64,000 nt of DNA from Sphingobacterium spiritivorum (GCF_016725325.1 NZ_CP068083.1:1984001-2048000); one strand, 5' to 3'; counted from the first letter of the stretch, positions 42,552 through 51,533 are shown. Numbers and translations: made by a program. The notes: generated from the letters alone by a model not told the origin.

Positions 42552-42583
42552 CAATTTGTCCGGCTGATCAGCCAGACAAATTG
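42552..42583 (+). terminator. Hairpin after dnaG-yraN
   Basis: Long self-complementary stretch: CAATTTGTC pairs with GACAAATTG, and the inner GGCTGA/TCAGCC is a palindrome, with a single C/A mismatch. It begins 16 bases after the yraN stop. No T-run follows, so it may terminate or protect the 3' end. Confidence 0.55.
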
Positions 42584-42714
42584 CGGAGCAAATTTGGATC
42601 AGCATCTCCATATAACCTTGTCGATTGGTTAAAATATGTTATTGTGTTCCGGGAAACAAAAAAAATCCTTAAAATTGACAAATCGGAAGCGTATTTTAAG
42701 TCATATTGTTTCCG

Positions 42715-42722
42715 TAACTTTG
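42715..42722 (+). promoter_or_regulatory. -7 element for the cyclotransferase gene
   Basis: TAACTTTG, a full TAnnTTTG match, 62 bases before the ATG at 42785. No TTG at normal spacing. Confidence 0.35.
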
Positions 42723-42784
42723 AGTAAAGAGGATACATTTTCGGTATAGAAAGCCGTTGATTGTACTCATAATTGTAGGATTAA

Positions 42785-43819
42785 ATGAAAAAAATTATTG
42801 GCGTTTTTGCCGTAGGAGCAATGTTGCTCAGCAGTTGTTTTACAAAAAAAGGAAAACTGGAGTTTGTATCTCCCGAATCCGGGAAAGTAGTTATTCTGGG
42901 ACAAAAAGTGAATCTGAAGCTTAATTTTGCTTCTACGACTCTGGACTCTGTGGTCTATTCTGTAGACGGAAATGTAATTGGTCGCAAACAGGATACAAGC
43001 AGTTTAGTTGTTGACTCTCAGACCATCGGATTAGGAAACAAAAATCTGACCGCCAAAGTATATGCAGAAGGAAAAGAGGATATGGCGTATTCTAATGTCA
43101 TAATTGTTCCGGAATCAGCAAAGCAGTATGGATTTGAAATTATTAATACATTTCCGCATGACACCTCCGCTTTTACTCAGGGCCTGGAATTTGCCGATGG
43201 CATTTTTTATGAATCTACAGGTCGGTATGGTCTTTCCTCATTAAGAAAAGTGGAAGTCAATACAGGGAAAGTACTGAAAAAACTGGATCTGGATTCTAAA
43301 TATTTTGGAGAAGGGATGACGATATTCGGTAATAAAATAGTGTTACTGACATGGGAAAACAATATGGGGCTTATATTTGACAAAGCTACTTTCAATCAGA
43401 CCGGAACTTTCAATTATGAGAACAGTAAGCAAGGTTGGGGGCTCACAAACGATGGTCAGCGCCTGATCAAATCTGACGGAAGTAACAAATTGTACTTCCT
43501 GAATGCAGAGACGTACAAAGAAGAAGGATCAATCGGTGTATACGATGAGAACGGAGCAGTAGAGCAACTGAATGAACTTGAATATATAGATGGAAAGGTA
43601 TATGCTAATGTTTATCAAAAAGATATAATTGTTATTATCGATCCTAAAACCGGAGCCGTGACAGGACAAATAAATCTGGTAGGAATGTATACCAATCCTG
43701 AACGTCAATCTTTTGATAACGAATTAAATGGTATCGCTTATGATAAAGCAGGAAAACGTCTTTTCTTAACTGGTAAAAAGTGGAATCAGCTTTTTGAAAT
43801 AAAATTAGTGGAAAGGTAG
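42785..43819 (+). CDS. Glutaminyl-peptide cyclotransferase lipoprotein
   Basis: 344 residues; lipobox SSCF with Cys18. An Ig-like N-terminal segment (about 25-115) precedes the five-bladed propeller of the plant-type glutamine cyclotransferase family: NTFPHDTSAFTQGLEF, FYESTGRYGLSSLR, YFGEGMTIFGNKIV, LTWENNMG, LNELEYIDGKVYANVY, and FLTGKKWNQLFEI. Known reaction: N-terminal Gln to pyroglutamate with ammonia release, here on exported proteins in the cell envelope. Confidence 0.9.
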   Translation: MKKIIGVFAVGAMLLSSCFTKKGKLEFVSPESGKVVILGQKVNLKLNFASTTLDSVVYSVDGNVIGRKQDTSSLVVDSQTIGLGNKNLTAKVYAEGKEDMAYSNVIIVPESAKQYGFEIINTFPHDTSAFTQGLEFADGIFYESTGRYGLSSLRKVEVNTGKVLKKLDLDSKYFGEGMTIFGNKIVLLTWENNMGLIFDKATFNQTGTFNYENSKQGWGLTNDGQRLIKSDGSNKLYFLNAETYKEEGSIGVYDENGAVEQLNELEYIDGKVYANVYQKDIIVIIDPKTGAVTGQINLVGMYTNPERQSFDNELNGIAYDKAGKRLFLTGKKWNQLFEIKLVER

Positions 43820-43841
43820 ATTAGCAGCGATATTCAGTATA

Positions 43842-43878
43842 ACAACAAAGGTCTCTTTTTAAAAGAGACCTTTGTTGT
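43842..43878. terminator. Bidirectional terminator hairpin
   Basis: Perfect 18-bp stem ACAACAAAGGTCTCTTTT / AAAAGAGACCTTTGTTGT between the convergent cyclotransferase and response-regulator genes. Confidence 0.88.
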
Positions 43879-43882
43879 ATTA

Positions 43883-44518
43883 TTAAATCAGATTATGCTC
43901 CATGGCGGTCTTAATCAGAGCCGCCATATTCTTTGCTTTAAATTTGCTCATCATTCTTTTACGATGTGTTTCTATCGTCAGGGGACTCAGGAACAATTCA
44001 TCAGCTATTGCTGTCGTCGTCTTTCCCAATGCAATATGTTGTAAAATTTCTTTTTCTCGTTTTGTGAGTTTGGGAAGTTCGATCAGATCATGGAGATGGG
44101 GTCTTGCTATAATCTCTTTTACATCAGAGCTGAAGGTTACTTTTCCACTGAGCGCTTCATGAAGTGCATTTTTCAGTTCATGCAGGTCAACATTTTTGAG
44201 AAGGTAGCCCACAGCTCCGTTTTCGAGCATCTGCAGAATAATACTTCTTTCAATATGATTGCTGATAGCAATTATTGCGGCATCCGGAGCCACTTTTTTG
44301 ATTTGAAGGCATAAATCGATCCCGCTGATATCTGGTAAACTTATGTCTAAGAGCACAATATCTACAGACTCTGTTTTGACGAAAGTCAGAAAATCATAAC
44401 CATGTGTGAAAGTGCCAACGATTGTATATTCCGGGTTGCTTTCAATCAATCTGCTTAAACCTTCTAAAACGATGAGATGGTCATCAACGATTGCTATCTT
44501 AATTGTTTTTTCAAACAT
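43883..44518 (-). CDS. NarL/LuxR-family response regulator
   Basis: About 211 residues from the ATG at 44518; the TTG at 44527 is less likely. Receiver with V-D-D-H, phospho-acceptor Asp58 (VLLDISLPD) and LLKNVD, then a LuxR-type HTH (LTKREKEILQHIALGKTTTA, LSPLTIETHRKRMMSKF). Overlaps its kinase gene by 8 bases, so translation is coupled. Target genes unknown. Confidence 0.93.
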   Translation of the reverse strand: MFEKTIKIAIVDDHLIVLEGLSRLIESNPEYTIVGTFTHGYDFLTFVKTESVDIVLLDISLPDISGIDLCLQIKKVAPDAAIIAISNHIERSIILQMLENGAVGYLLKNVDLHELKNALHEALSGKVTFSSDVKEIIARPHLHDLIELPKLTKREKEILQHIALGKTTTAIADELFLSPLTIETHRKRMMSKFKAKNMAALIKTAMEHNLI

Positions 44519-46535
44519 ATACTTCAATATTTACAGTGGTTCCTTCTCCTGTAGAAGATTCAATGTCAATATGACCATTCAAGAACCCCACTCTATTTCG
44601 AATATTAGTAAATCCCATGCCTTTGGCGTTATCAAGAGTTTCTGTTTCAAATCCTTTTCCATTATCTTCCACGGCAATAGAGAATATCTCACCTTCCTGA
44701 CTGCACTGAACCAGAATTTCTGTTGCTTCCGAATGTTTGAGTGCATTATTCAGCAGTTCCTGTATAATGCGGTAGATATAAAGCTGTGTCTGCTCGGGTA
44801 TATCTTTACGAATACCGTAGGCCTGATACGAAACTTTTATCTGTTCATGAGGTATGGTTTCACAGAGATCTTTGATGGCGACTTCAAGTCCGAATTTAAT
44901 CAGATTGGCAGGCATCATATTGTGTGCTATATGGCGTAGTTCGGAGACGGAATTGTCGAGTTGTTTAATTACAGGAATAAGATCCGATACATAATCCTGA
45001 TCTGTACTATCTGCTATTTTTCCGGACAAACTCATTTTTATACCGACCAGAGCACCGCCTAATCCATCGTGCAGATCTCTTGCCAACCGCTGTCGTTCTA
45101 TTTCTTCTCCGGCCATAAGTGCTTTTCCATAACGGATTTTTTCTGTCAGCTGGAGATCTTTAAGTTGCTGTAGATGATTGTTTTCTTTTTCGATCAGAAG
45201 TTTTTTATTGTTTCTGTAATATAGAAAAGAAATACCAGCAACAATCAATAAGAGCAGACAAGTAATGAAGAGCGACCAACTGGTCAGCTTGCTGTTTTGA
45301 GAGGAAAGCTCTGCTTCCCGTTTTGCAGCTTTAAGTTCCCCTATCTGTTTCTCCTTCTCTACAGTTCTGAACTTCGTCTCCATTTCGTTTATTTTGATAT
45401 TCGTCTCACTGTTATGAAGGCTGTCTTCAAAGAGATTATACTTTTTTAACCAATGAAATGCCTCTTCGGTGTTGTTTGTCAATTCGTTGATCCGTACCAT
45501 CTGGTTGTAGATTTCCTTTTTCGAAGAAAGATCCTGCAGGATTACATTGTCGGGTTGACTTAAAGCGGTCAATATACGTTTAGCCTCCGAATATTTTTTT
45601 TGCCCGACCAATACTTCATACTTCCGAAAATTCAATGTTTCCCTGAGCTGGAACTGATTGTTTCTTTGTGAAATTTCAATTCCTTTTTCCAGATTTTTTA
45701 GTGCTTCACCAAAATTTTTGTTGTATAGATAATAGGAGCCTGCCTGATAATAATAGTAGGAGGCATTGACAGACTCAGGGTATATCTTTAACAATGAAGA
45801 GGCTTTGTCCAACAGTTTTTTTGCGTTTGAAAAATCCTTGAGCTGTATGTAATTTTCGGTACCGGTTAGATAAGACAAAAGTAAGGTAGGAGATTTTGGG
45901 TCTTTCTTCTCGAGAAGCTCAATCGCTTTCTTGTTATATGATGCCGATTTATCAAATTGTCTGCTGTACATCATTATAGCTCCAAGTTGAGCATAATAAT
46001 GTGCCCTCTTTTCATAATCTTCAGTTTTATCGGCTAAGGGAATAGACTTATTTAGCAGGATATCTGTGACGAAAGCATCTCCCTTCTGTGCCCTGACCAT
46101 AAGCGCATAATTATACCAGCATGCAGCACGGAGCAGATTTGCTTTCGGATGGCTGTAAGCCCCCATTATCTTTTCACTTTTTAAATAGGCACTGGCTGCC
46201 AAAGGTTTATTCCAGTTGTAATAATGCTGACCCAAATAGAAGTAATAGAGTCCTTCCAGATACCTGAATTTGCTGTCAAATTTTCCCTCTTTTGTGATTA
46301 TTTGTTTCCCTTTTTCGAGCGCTTCTCTGCTTTGTATGGTGTCTTTAAATCTCCAGTAGTCGGATATAAAAAAGTAAGTATTAGCTTTTACACTATCCGA
46401 TTTGGTATTTGCAATAACAGTCTGCATACTGTCCAGAAACTTTTTCTCATCCATATGAGATAATATCTGTTGGGCCCGGGCGGTAAACCAGCACATTAAC
46501 ATGAGTAAGAAGGTTAAAAATGTCCGGATATGCAT
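44511..46535 (-). CDS. TPR-containing HisKA_3 sensor kinase
   Basis: About 674 residues from the ATG at 46535 (TTG at 46544 also in frame). Signal sequence about 1-24, a periplasmic array of TPR-like helices (to about 400), a coiled coil, one TM (SLFITCLLLLIVAGISFLYY), then HisKA_3 with His489 in RLARDLHDGLGG and an HATPase domain (NNALKHSEATEI, EDNGKGFE, GMGFTNIRNRV). NarL-type kinase; pairs with the regulator that overlaps its 3' end. Confidence 0.92.
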   Translation of the reverse strand: MHIRTFLTFLLMLMCWFTARAQQILSHMDEKKFLDSMQTVIANTKSDSVKANTYFFISDYWRFKDTIQSREALEKGKQIITKEGKFDSKFRYLEGLYYFYLGQHYYNWNKPLAASAYLKSEKIMGAYSHPKANLLRAACWYNYALMVRAQKGDAFVTDILLNKSIPLADKTEDYEKRAHYYAQLGAIMMYSRQFDKSASYNKKAIELLEKKDPKSPTLLLSYLTGTENYIQLKDFSNAKKLLDKASSLLKIYPESVNASYYYYQAGSYYLYNKNFGEALKNLEKGIEISQRNNQFQLRETLNFRKYEVLVGQKKYSEAKRILTALSQPDNVILQDLSSKKEIYNQMVRINELTNNTEEAFHWLKKYNLFEDSLHNSETNIKINEMETKFRTVEKEKQIGELKAAKREAELSSQNSKLTSWSLFITCLLLLIVAGISFLYYRNNKKLLIEKENNHLQQLKDLQLTEKIRYGKALMAGEEIERQRLARDLHDGLGGALVGIKMSLSGKIADSTDQDYVSDLIPVIKQLDNSVSELRHIAHNMMPANLIKFGLEVAIKDLCETIPHEQIKVSYQAYGIRKDIPEQTQLYIYRIIQELLNNALKHSEATEILVQCSQEGEIFSIAVEDNGKGFETETLDNAKGMGFTNIRNRVGFLNGHIDIESSTGEGTTVNIEVYV

Positions 46536-46920
46536 AGGATTCAATGTTTTGATAGCAGAAGTATATATACCTCAGTTCCTAATGTATATATTTTTTAGAA
46601 AAATCGGAATTATTAGAGTCAAAATTACCTGTTTGCAGGTAAGAAATTTTACTGTTTTCAGGATCTACAACAGTATAGGAAAAAGGCGTTCCGGATAAAT
46701 TGAACTGTGCTTTGGATAAAGTAACCCAAGCCTCAAACTCAGCAGAAAAGGCGGCAAGTGCTATCGGAAAAGTTAAAAATTCGGGAAATTCACTTCTTCA
46801 GAAATCAAATACTGAAACTCCCTGAGATCTCAACAAGACTACTATGTGATGCCACAGAAGTGTTGATGTTATTACAAACAGGCTATCCGAAAACTTTCCG
46901 GATAGCCTGTTTGCAGTGAA
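46536..46920. other. Intergenic region, 385 bases
   Basis: Between two minus-strand genes. Contains a terminator (46875-46913), a TTACCTG-CAAA-CAGGTAA inverted repeat near 46625-46642, and on the minus strand a stop-free stretch 46797-46579 that reads protein-like (for example FEAWVTLSKAQFNLSG) but has no ATG, GTG or TTG codon. It may be a gene remnant. Confidence 0.4.
46875..46913 (-). terminator. Terminator of the deformylase-fusion gene
   Basis: Perfect 15-bp stem CAAACAGGCTATCCG / CGGATAGCCTGTTTG with 9-base loop, 7 bases after the stop of the minus-strand gene. Weak T-run. Confidence 0.7.
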
Positions 46921-48144
46921 TTAAGGGAGTATACTTTTTGGAGGAATGGAAAACTCAATTTTGTCCTGCAGAGAGACATGCGGAGTTTCGGCCTGCTCTT
47001 CTAACCGGTCTGTAAATAATATCCCATACAGATGATCGACTTCATGTTGAAAAATGACAGCCGTAAACCCTTCGATATTTTCTTCAATAATATCACCATT
47101 TTTATTTACGTATTGCAGGCGGATAGCATAGCTGCGTAATACATCCTCTTTTCTGAATGGGATGGATAGACAACCTTCCGCTCCTTTACGTGTAAGTTTG
47201 GATCGCCAGATAATCTTCGGATTCACATAGAATTCAAAAGGAGTATCTTTTTTGTCAAATCGCTGTACCCAGATTGCATTTTTATTGATCCCCACCTGTG
47301 GAGCAGCAATTCCTACACCCGAATGATCCGGATCATTGACAGTCGCATACATACGTTGGGATAGTAAATCTAATAAAGGATCATCATACTTGATGTCTTG
47401 AGAAGGAGCCTTTAAGATCTCCAGGTCATTCGGCTCCGTCACTTGCAATACATACATGATTTGTGAGGCAGTACCTGTATTTATTTTCTTTTTCTCAGCT
47501 TCAGTGAAGCCTTTTGCTGCGTTTTTGTTCACAGGTCTTTCATTTTTTGGTCCAAGATATTTCTTTTCACCGGCTTCTACTGCCAGTTGTAAATGGTTTT
47601 CTGCAGGAGGTTGGGGACATCTGTATCCGTTACTATACGCACAATACGGATTATATGCTTTATTGAAATCGATTTCTACACTCTTGTTTTTAATATCTTT
47701 ACTGTCCAGATCGATATACCGGCCTCCTTCATATGTCTGATTACCATTTGTCTGATCTAAAAATGGTAAAAATAAATGATCTTTATAAGCAGGATTTTGA
47801 AATAAAGCAGCACTTTGGTAAGCGGTAAGGGTTACTTTCCCGCCTTTAAGTGTAAAATGAAGCAATGCATATCTCTTATACTCGTTACTGGTGCCATCGT
47901 AGGTCGGCATACGAAAAGTAGGTTCATTGAATAGAATTTCCACAGTAGCAGTGACTTTATATTGCTGATCGGGTTCAAAATAACGCAGATGAGCAATATC
48001 CTGCGGACGAAGCGGGCCAAATTGTTCTTTCGCCAATGCTGTCTGCTGATCTGCTCTGAATTTACTGATCGTAGAACTGTAGGTCTGACCCAATGCCATC
48101 ACACTTATCCAGCATAACAGAGCAGTCACAAATGTTAATTTCAT
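46921..48144 (-). CDS. Secreted DUF1684-peptide deformylase fusion
   Basis: 407 residues. Signal peptide about 1-20 (ALGQ). Residues about 25-200 are DUF1684: GGRYIDL, IDFNKAYNPYCAYSNGYRC and PQPPAENHLQLAVEAGEK. A linker (about 203-240) leads to a complete peptide deformylase: motif 1 GVGIAAPQVG (about 275), motif 2 EGCLSIP (about 320, Cys ligand) and motif 3 FQHEVDHLYG (about 365, two His ligands and catalytic Glu). Normal deformylase is a cytoplasmic enzyme of about 180 residues; an exported one fused to DUF1684 is unusual. The frame is continuous, so this is not an assembly of two genes by frameshift. Substrate unknown. Confidence 0.85.
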   Translation of the reverse strand: MKLTFVTALLCWISVMALGQTYSSTISKFRADQQTALAKEQFGPLRPQDIAHLRYFEPDQQYKVTATVEILFNEPTFRMPTYDGTSNEYKRYALLHFTLKGGKVTLTAYQSAALFQNPAYKDHLFLPFLDQTNGNQTYEGGRYIDLDSKDIKNKSVEIDFNKAYNPYCAYSNGYRCPQPPAENHLQLAVEAGEKKYLGPKNERPVNKNAAKGFTEAEKKKINTGTASQIMYVLQVTEPNDLEILKAPSQDIKYDDPLLDLLSQRMYATVNDPDHSGVGIAAPQVGINKNAIWVQRFDKKDTPFEFYVNPKIIWRSKLTRKGAEGCLSIPFRKEDVLRSYAIRLQYVNKNGDIIEENIEGFTAVIFQHEVDHLYGILFTDRLEEQAETPHVSLQDKIEFSIPPKSILP

Positions 48145-48168
48145 ATATGCAATTTGTTTTTTTAAGAG

Positions 48169-48221
48169 CCAAATGGAATATCCCGTCTGTATTTATTGTA
48201 CTATCCGGATATTTCATTTGG
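48169..48221 (-). promoter_or_regulatory. Stem-loop in the leader of the deformylase-fusion gene
   Basis: Inverted arms CCAAATGGAATATCC (48169-48183) and GGATATTTCATTTGG (48207-48221): 14 of 15 pairs plus one G/T, 23-base loop. It lies 25 bases upstream of the ATG and inside the transcript predicted from the TAATTTTG box at 48249-48242 (minus strand). Possible cis-regulatory RNA element. Confidence 0.45.
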
Positions 48222-48297
48222 ATTGTTTTATTATAGTCTAGCAAAATTATAGATTTTCTCTTGCATAGACATTAATCTTTTTGTCATTTTGGAATAG

Positions 48298-48305
48298 TAT
48301 TTTTG
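48298..48305 (+). promoter_or_regulatory. -7 element for ruvX-ybeY
   Basis: TATTTTTG, full match, 15 bases before the ATG at 48321. A TTG lies at 14-base spacing (48281-48283), shorter than the usual range. Confidence 0.45.
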
Positions 48306-48320
48306 TAAAAACGAACAGAT

Positions 48321-48737
48321 ATGCGGTTAATGGCATTTGATTACGGGACGAAACGAATAGGAATTGCTGTGACGGATCCTTTGCAGATTGTGGCAAATGC
48401 ACTCACAACTGTGCATCCTAATGAAATTTTTGACTTCCTGAAGAATTACCTGCAAACAGAAGAGGTAGAAACTTTTGTGGTAGGTAAACCAAGACAAATG
48501 GACGGCTCAGACTCGGAGTCAGCCTCCCACGTAGTCGGTTTTATCCGCTTACTGAAAAGGCAATTTCCCACTATTCCGGTTGCTGAGGTGGATGAACGCT
48601 TTACCTCAAAAATGGCTTCTGCCGTGATTGCTCAGAGTGGTATGAAAAAGGGAAAACGTCAGCAGAAAGGATTGGTAGATACGATATCCGCAACCATAAT
48701 ACTGCAGTCCTACATGGATAGCAGAAGCTTTTTATAA
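48321..48737 (+). CDS. ruvX: Putative pre-16S rRNA nuclease / Holliday junction resolvase YqgF
   Basis: 138 residues, the family's normal length. RNase H-like fold: MAFDYGTKRIGIAVTDP at the start, FVVGKPRQMDGSDS, VDERFTSKMA, and KKGKRQQKGLVDTISATIILQSY at the end, with the catalytic acidic residues in place. Processes the 5' end of 16S rRNA. Followed after 19 bases by ybeY, another rRNA maturation gene. Confidence 0.93.
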   Translation: MRLMAFDYGTKRIGIAVTDPLQIVANALTTVHPNEIFDFLKNYLQTEEVETFVVGKPRQMDGSDSESASHVVGFIRLLKRQFPTIPVAEVDERFTSKMASAVIAQSGMKKGKRQQKGLVDTISATIILQSYMDSRSFL

Positions 48738-48756
48738 GATTAAAAAATAGGACAAC

Positions 48757-49185
48757 ATGAAGAATATTAATTTCTTTGCAGAAGATACTGATTTCAAACC
48801 AAAGGAAAAACAAAAAATCCGTCAATGGATTGCAGATACGATTAAGTCAGAAGGCTTTAAGCGTATAGGAGAATTGAATTTTATCTTTTCTTCAGATGCA
48901 TATCTGTTAGAGATCAATAAACAATATCTCAATCACGATACCTTTACAGATATTGTCACTTTTGATAGTTCAGAGGAAGAAGATACGATAGCCGGCGATA
49001 TTTTTATCAGTATCGAACGGATTCAGGATAATGCAGAAAAATTTAAAGTTGCAGAGCGGGACGAATTACATCGTGTGGTGATACACGGCGTATTGCACCT
49101 CTGTGGTTATCATGACAAGAAGCCGGAAGATAAAAAGCGTATGACTGAAAAGGAGGATGAATATCTGTCAAAAAGGACTTTTTAA
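48757..49185 (+). CDS. ybeY: Endoribonuclease YbeY
   Basis: 142 residues. Single-domain UPF0054 metalloprotein with LNFIFSSDAYLLEINKQYLNHDTFTDIVTF and the metal motif HGVLHLCGYHD. The usual form is H-G-x-L-H-L-x-G-Y-D-H; here the last two residues are swapped (H-D). Related Bacteroidota proteins also vary at this spot as I recall, so it is likely functional. Role: 16S rRNA 3' end maturation and ribosome quality control. Confidence 0.92.
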   Translation: MKNINFFAEDTDFKPKEKQKIRQWIADTIKSEGFKRIGELNFIFSSDAYLLEINKQYLNHDTFTDIVTFDSSEEEDTIAGDIFISIERIQDNAEKFKVAERDELHRVVIHGVLHLCGYHDKKPEDKKRMTEKEDEYLSKRTF

Positions 49186-49236
49186 AAGCTTTTTCTATAG
49201 TGTCTTTCTTCACATTTTCTTAACAATGTGCTGATT

Positions 49237-49264
49237 TTGGGTTTATGCAGCAAATGTATTTTTG
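49237..49264 (+). promoter_or_regulatory. Promoter of the metallophosphatase gene
   Basis: TTG at 49237-49239, 17 bases, TATTTTTG at 49257-49264, full consensus match; the ATG at 49286 follows after 21 bases. This also supports ATG 49286 over the TTG at 49262, which lies inside the -7 box. Confidence 0.7.
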
Positions 49265-49285
49265 CGGAAACGCAAAATAGCTACT

Positions 49286-50854
49286 ATGAAGAAAATTTCG
49301 ACATTTTTAACTTTTTTATCTATACTCTCAACCCTGCATGCACAGGATGTAGTGAGAGGGACTGTATTTGCTGATGCCAATAAAAATGGTGTGCGTGAGC
49401 AGAAAGAAGCTGGCATACCCAATGTGTCTGTCAGTAACGGTGTTCAGGTTGTAAAGACCGATGCTAAGGGTAAGTATGAACTTCCATTGGGTAAGGATAA
49501 TATTATTTTTGTTATCAAACCTACAGATTACAGTATCCCGGTTAATGCTAACAATCACCCTCAGTTTTATTACATACACAAACCAGAAGGAAGTCCGGCC
49601 AGTAAATATGCAGGTGTAGCTGCTACGGGAAAATTAACAAAACCTGTAGATTTTGCGTTAATCCCGGCAAAAGAAGATCCGAATTTTTCTGCTTTTGTTT
49701 TTGGAGATCCGCAAGCTTATACATTGGATGAACTGGAGTTTTTCAAAAAAGGTGTAATTGATCAGATTGGCGATAAGCAAATTGCAAAATTCGGTATCAG
49801 TCTGGGTGATTTAGTCGGCGATGATCTGAGTTTGCATCCGGCATATCAGACAACAATTGCCAAAATGGGATTGCCCTGGTTTCAGGTCATGGGTAACCAT
49901 GATATGAATTATGACGCTACTACTGATTCTCTTTCTGACGAATCATTTGAAGCGACTTTTGGCCCTAATAATTATTCCTTCAATTATGGTAATGCTCATT
50001 TTATAGTACTGGATGACATCTTGTATCCCCACCCTACAAAAGGAAAAGGTTATCTGGGCGGATTCCGGAAAGAACAACTGGACTTTGTAGAAAATGATCT
50101 CAAGTTAGTACCCAAAGACAGACTTATCGTACTGGCATTTCATATTCCATTATTACTGGAGCACGATGATGTATTTCGTGTAGCAGATCGTCAACGATTA
50201 TTCGATCTGTTGGCTGATTTCCCACATACGCTTTCGTTGTCTGCGCATACCCATTTCCAGACTCAAAATTTCTATGATCAAAAGGACGGATGGAAGCAGT
50301 CTAAGTCTCATCATGAATATAATGTAGGAACAACATCCGGCGATTGGTATTCCGGAATTAAAAATGAACTTGGGGTGCCGGTATCTACTATGCGTGATGG
50401 AACACCAAAGGGATATGCTGTATTGAATATCAAAGGCAACCAATATACATTTGATTATAAAGTAGCAGGCAAGGATCCGCAATATCAGATCGCTATCTAC
50501 GGGCCTGAAATTGTTGCGCAGAAATACTCCGGACGTTACCCAATTTATGCTAATTTTTTTATTGGTCGTAAAGGGGATAATGTACAGTATCGTATTGATG
50601 ACGGTACATGGAAAGCAATGGATTATGCTGAGGAAGCAGATCCGGCTTATGTGTATGCCGTCAACAGCTATGATCTGGCAAAAGAATTATTGGACGGAAG
50701 AAGACCTTCTGACGGTATCTCTTCTACACACTTGTGGAAAATGAAACTACCAAAGCTAAAGGCCGGAAATCACAAAATTGAAATTCAGGCTGTAGATATG
50801 TTTGGAAGAACGCATACAGGAGTAAAAGAAATAAAAGTAGAGGCTTCTAAATAG
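49286..50854 (+). CDS. Secreted calcineurin-like metallophosphatase
   Basis: About 522 residues, signal peptide about 1-19 (LHAQ). N-terminal SdrD-B/metallophosphatase-N domain (GTVFADANKNGVREQKEAGI), catalytic core with FGDPQ, SLGDLVGDD, VMGNHDMNYD, LAFHIPLL and SAHTH as metal ligands, and a C-terminal beta domain (RYPIYANFFIGRKGDNVQYR). Periplasmic or surface phosphoesterase common in Bacteroidota; substrate unknown. Single gene with promoter and terminator. Confidence 0.88.
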   Translation: MKKISTFLTFLSILSTLHAQDVVRGTVFADANKNGVREQKEAGIPNVSVSNGVQVVKTDAKGKYELPLGKDNIIFVIKPTDYSIPVNANNHPQFYYIHKPEGSPASKYAGVAATGKLTKPVDFALIPAKEDPNFSAFVFGDPQAYTLDELEFFKKGVIDQIGDKQIAKFGISLGDLVGDDLSLHPAYQTTIAKMGLPWFQVMGNHDMNYDATTDSLSDESFEATFGPNNYSFNYGNAHFIVLDDILYPHPTKGKGYLGGFRKEQLDFVENDLKLVPKDRLIVLAFHIPLLLEHDDVFRVADRQRLFDLLADFPHTLSLSAHTHFQTQNFYDQKDGWKQSKSHHEYNVGTTSGDWYSGIKNELGVPVSTMRDGTPKGYAVLNIKGNQYTFDYKVAGKDPQYQIAIYGPEIVAQKYSGRYPIYANFFIGRKGDNVQYRIDDGTWKAMDYAEEADPAYVYAVNSYDLAKELLDGRRPSDGISSTHLWKMKLPKLKAGNHKIEIQAVDMFGRTHTGVKEIKVEASK

Positions 50855-50874
50855 ATTAGCCACTTATTTCTAAT

Positions 50875-50910
50875 AAAAAAATCCTTCCCGATTCCGGGAA
50901 GGATTTTTTT
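50875..50910. terminator. Bidirectional terminator hairpin
   Basis: Perfect 16-bp stem (A7 then TCCTTCCCG, and its complement) with ATTC loop, between the convergent metallophosphatase and ndk genes. T7 on each strand. Confidence 0.9.
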
Positions 50911-50931
50911 ATTTTCTTTTCAGTCTGCAGA

Positions 50932-51351
50932 CTAGAATCTTTCGAATTGAGAAAAGAAGAAGTTTCCTTCAATTTCAGCATTTTCATCAGAATCAGATCC
51001 GTGGATTGCATTTGCATCAATAGATTTTGCGTATTTGTTACGGATTGTTCCTTCAGCTGCCTGAGCCGGATTGGTTGCACCGATAAGTGTACGGAAATCT
51101 TCAACAGCATTGTCTTTTTCCAGGATAGCTGCAACGATTGGTCCCGAAGTCATGAAGCTTACCAAATCACCATAAAAAGGACGTTCTTTGTGTACTGCAT
51201 AAAAATTTCCTGCAGATTCATTAGTCAATTGAATGTATTTCAATGCTACGATTTTGAAACCGCCTGAAATGATGTCGTTTAAGATCGCGCCGATGTGACC
51301 ATTTGCTACTGCATCTGGTTTGATCATCGTAAAAGTTCTGTTAGTTGCCAT
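50932..51351 (-). CDS. ndk: Nucleoside diphosphate kinase
   Basis: 139 residues, standard length. [17 protein letters not shown] at the N-terminus, [29 protein letters not shown], and the active-site His117 in NAIHGSDS. Transfers gamma-phosphate between NTPs and NDPs in the cytoplasm. A TACCTTTG -7 box (minus strand, 51378-51371) lies 19 bases before the ATG. Confidence 0.97.
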   Translation of the reverse strand: MATNRTFTMIKPDAVANGHIGAILNDIISGGFKIVALKYIQLTNESAGNFYAVHKERPFYGDLVSFMTSGPIVAAILEKDNAVEDFRTLIGATNPAQAAEGTIRNKYAKSIDANAIHGSDSDENAEIEGNFFFSQFERF

Positions 51352-51370
51352 TACAATATTAAAATTTTTG

Positions 51371-51378
51371 CAAAGGTA
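51371..51378 (-). promoter_or_regulatory. -7 element for ndk
   Basis: Minus strand TACCTTTG, full TAnnTTTG match, 19 bases upstream of the ATG; no TTG at 17-23 bases. Confidence 0.45.
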
Positions 51379-51533
51379 TGAAATTTAGCAACTAAAAGGT
51401 GAAATGTAAGTTCGAAAATAAAAAATGAGAATATCAGGTAATAAGCAGAACATAAGTCTTGTACAAAGTTTTCCAAATGTAAATTATCATATCCGGCATA
51501 TCAGATATGATATGTAATGCTTAGTTTTGTATT

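Noticed and set aside
44406..44939. 177-codon open frame on the plus strand
   Set aside because: Antisense to the two-component pair at 43883-46535; reads Cys/Phe-rich with no recognisable domain.
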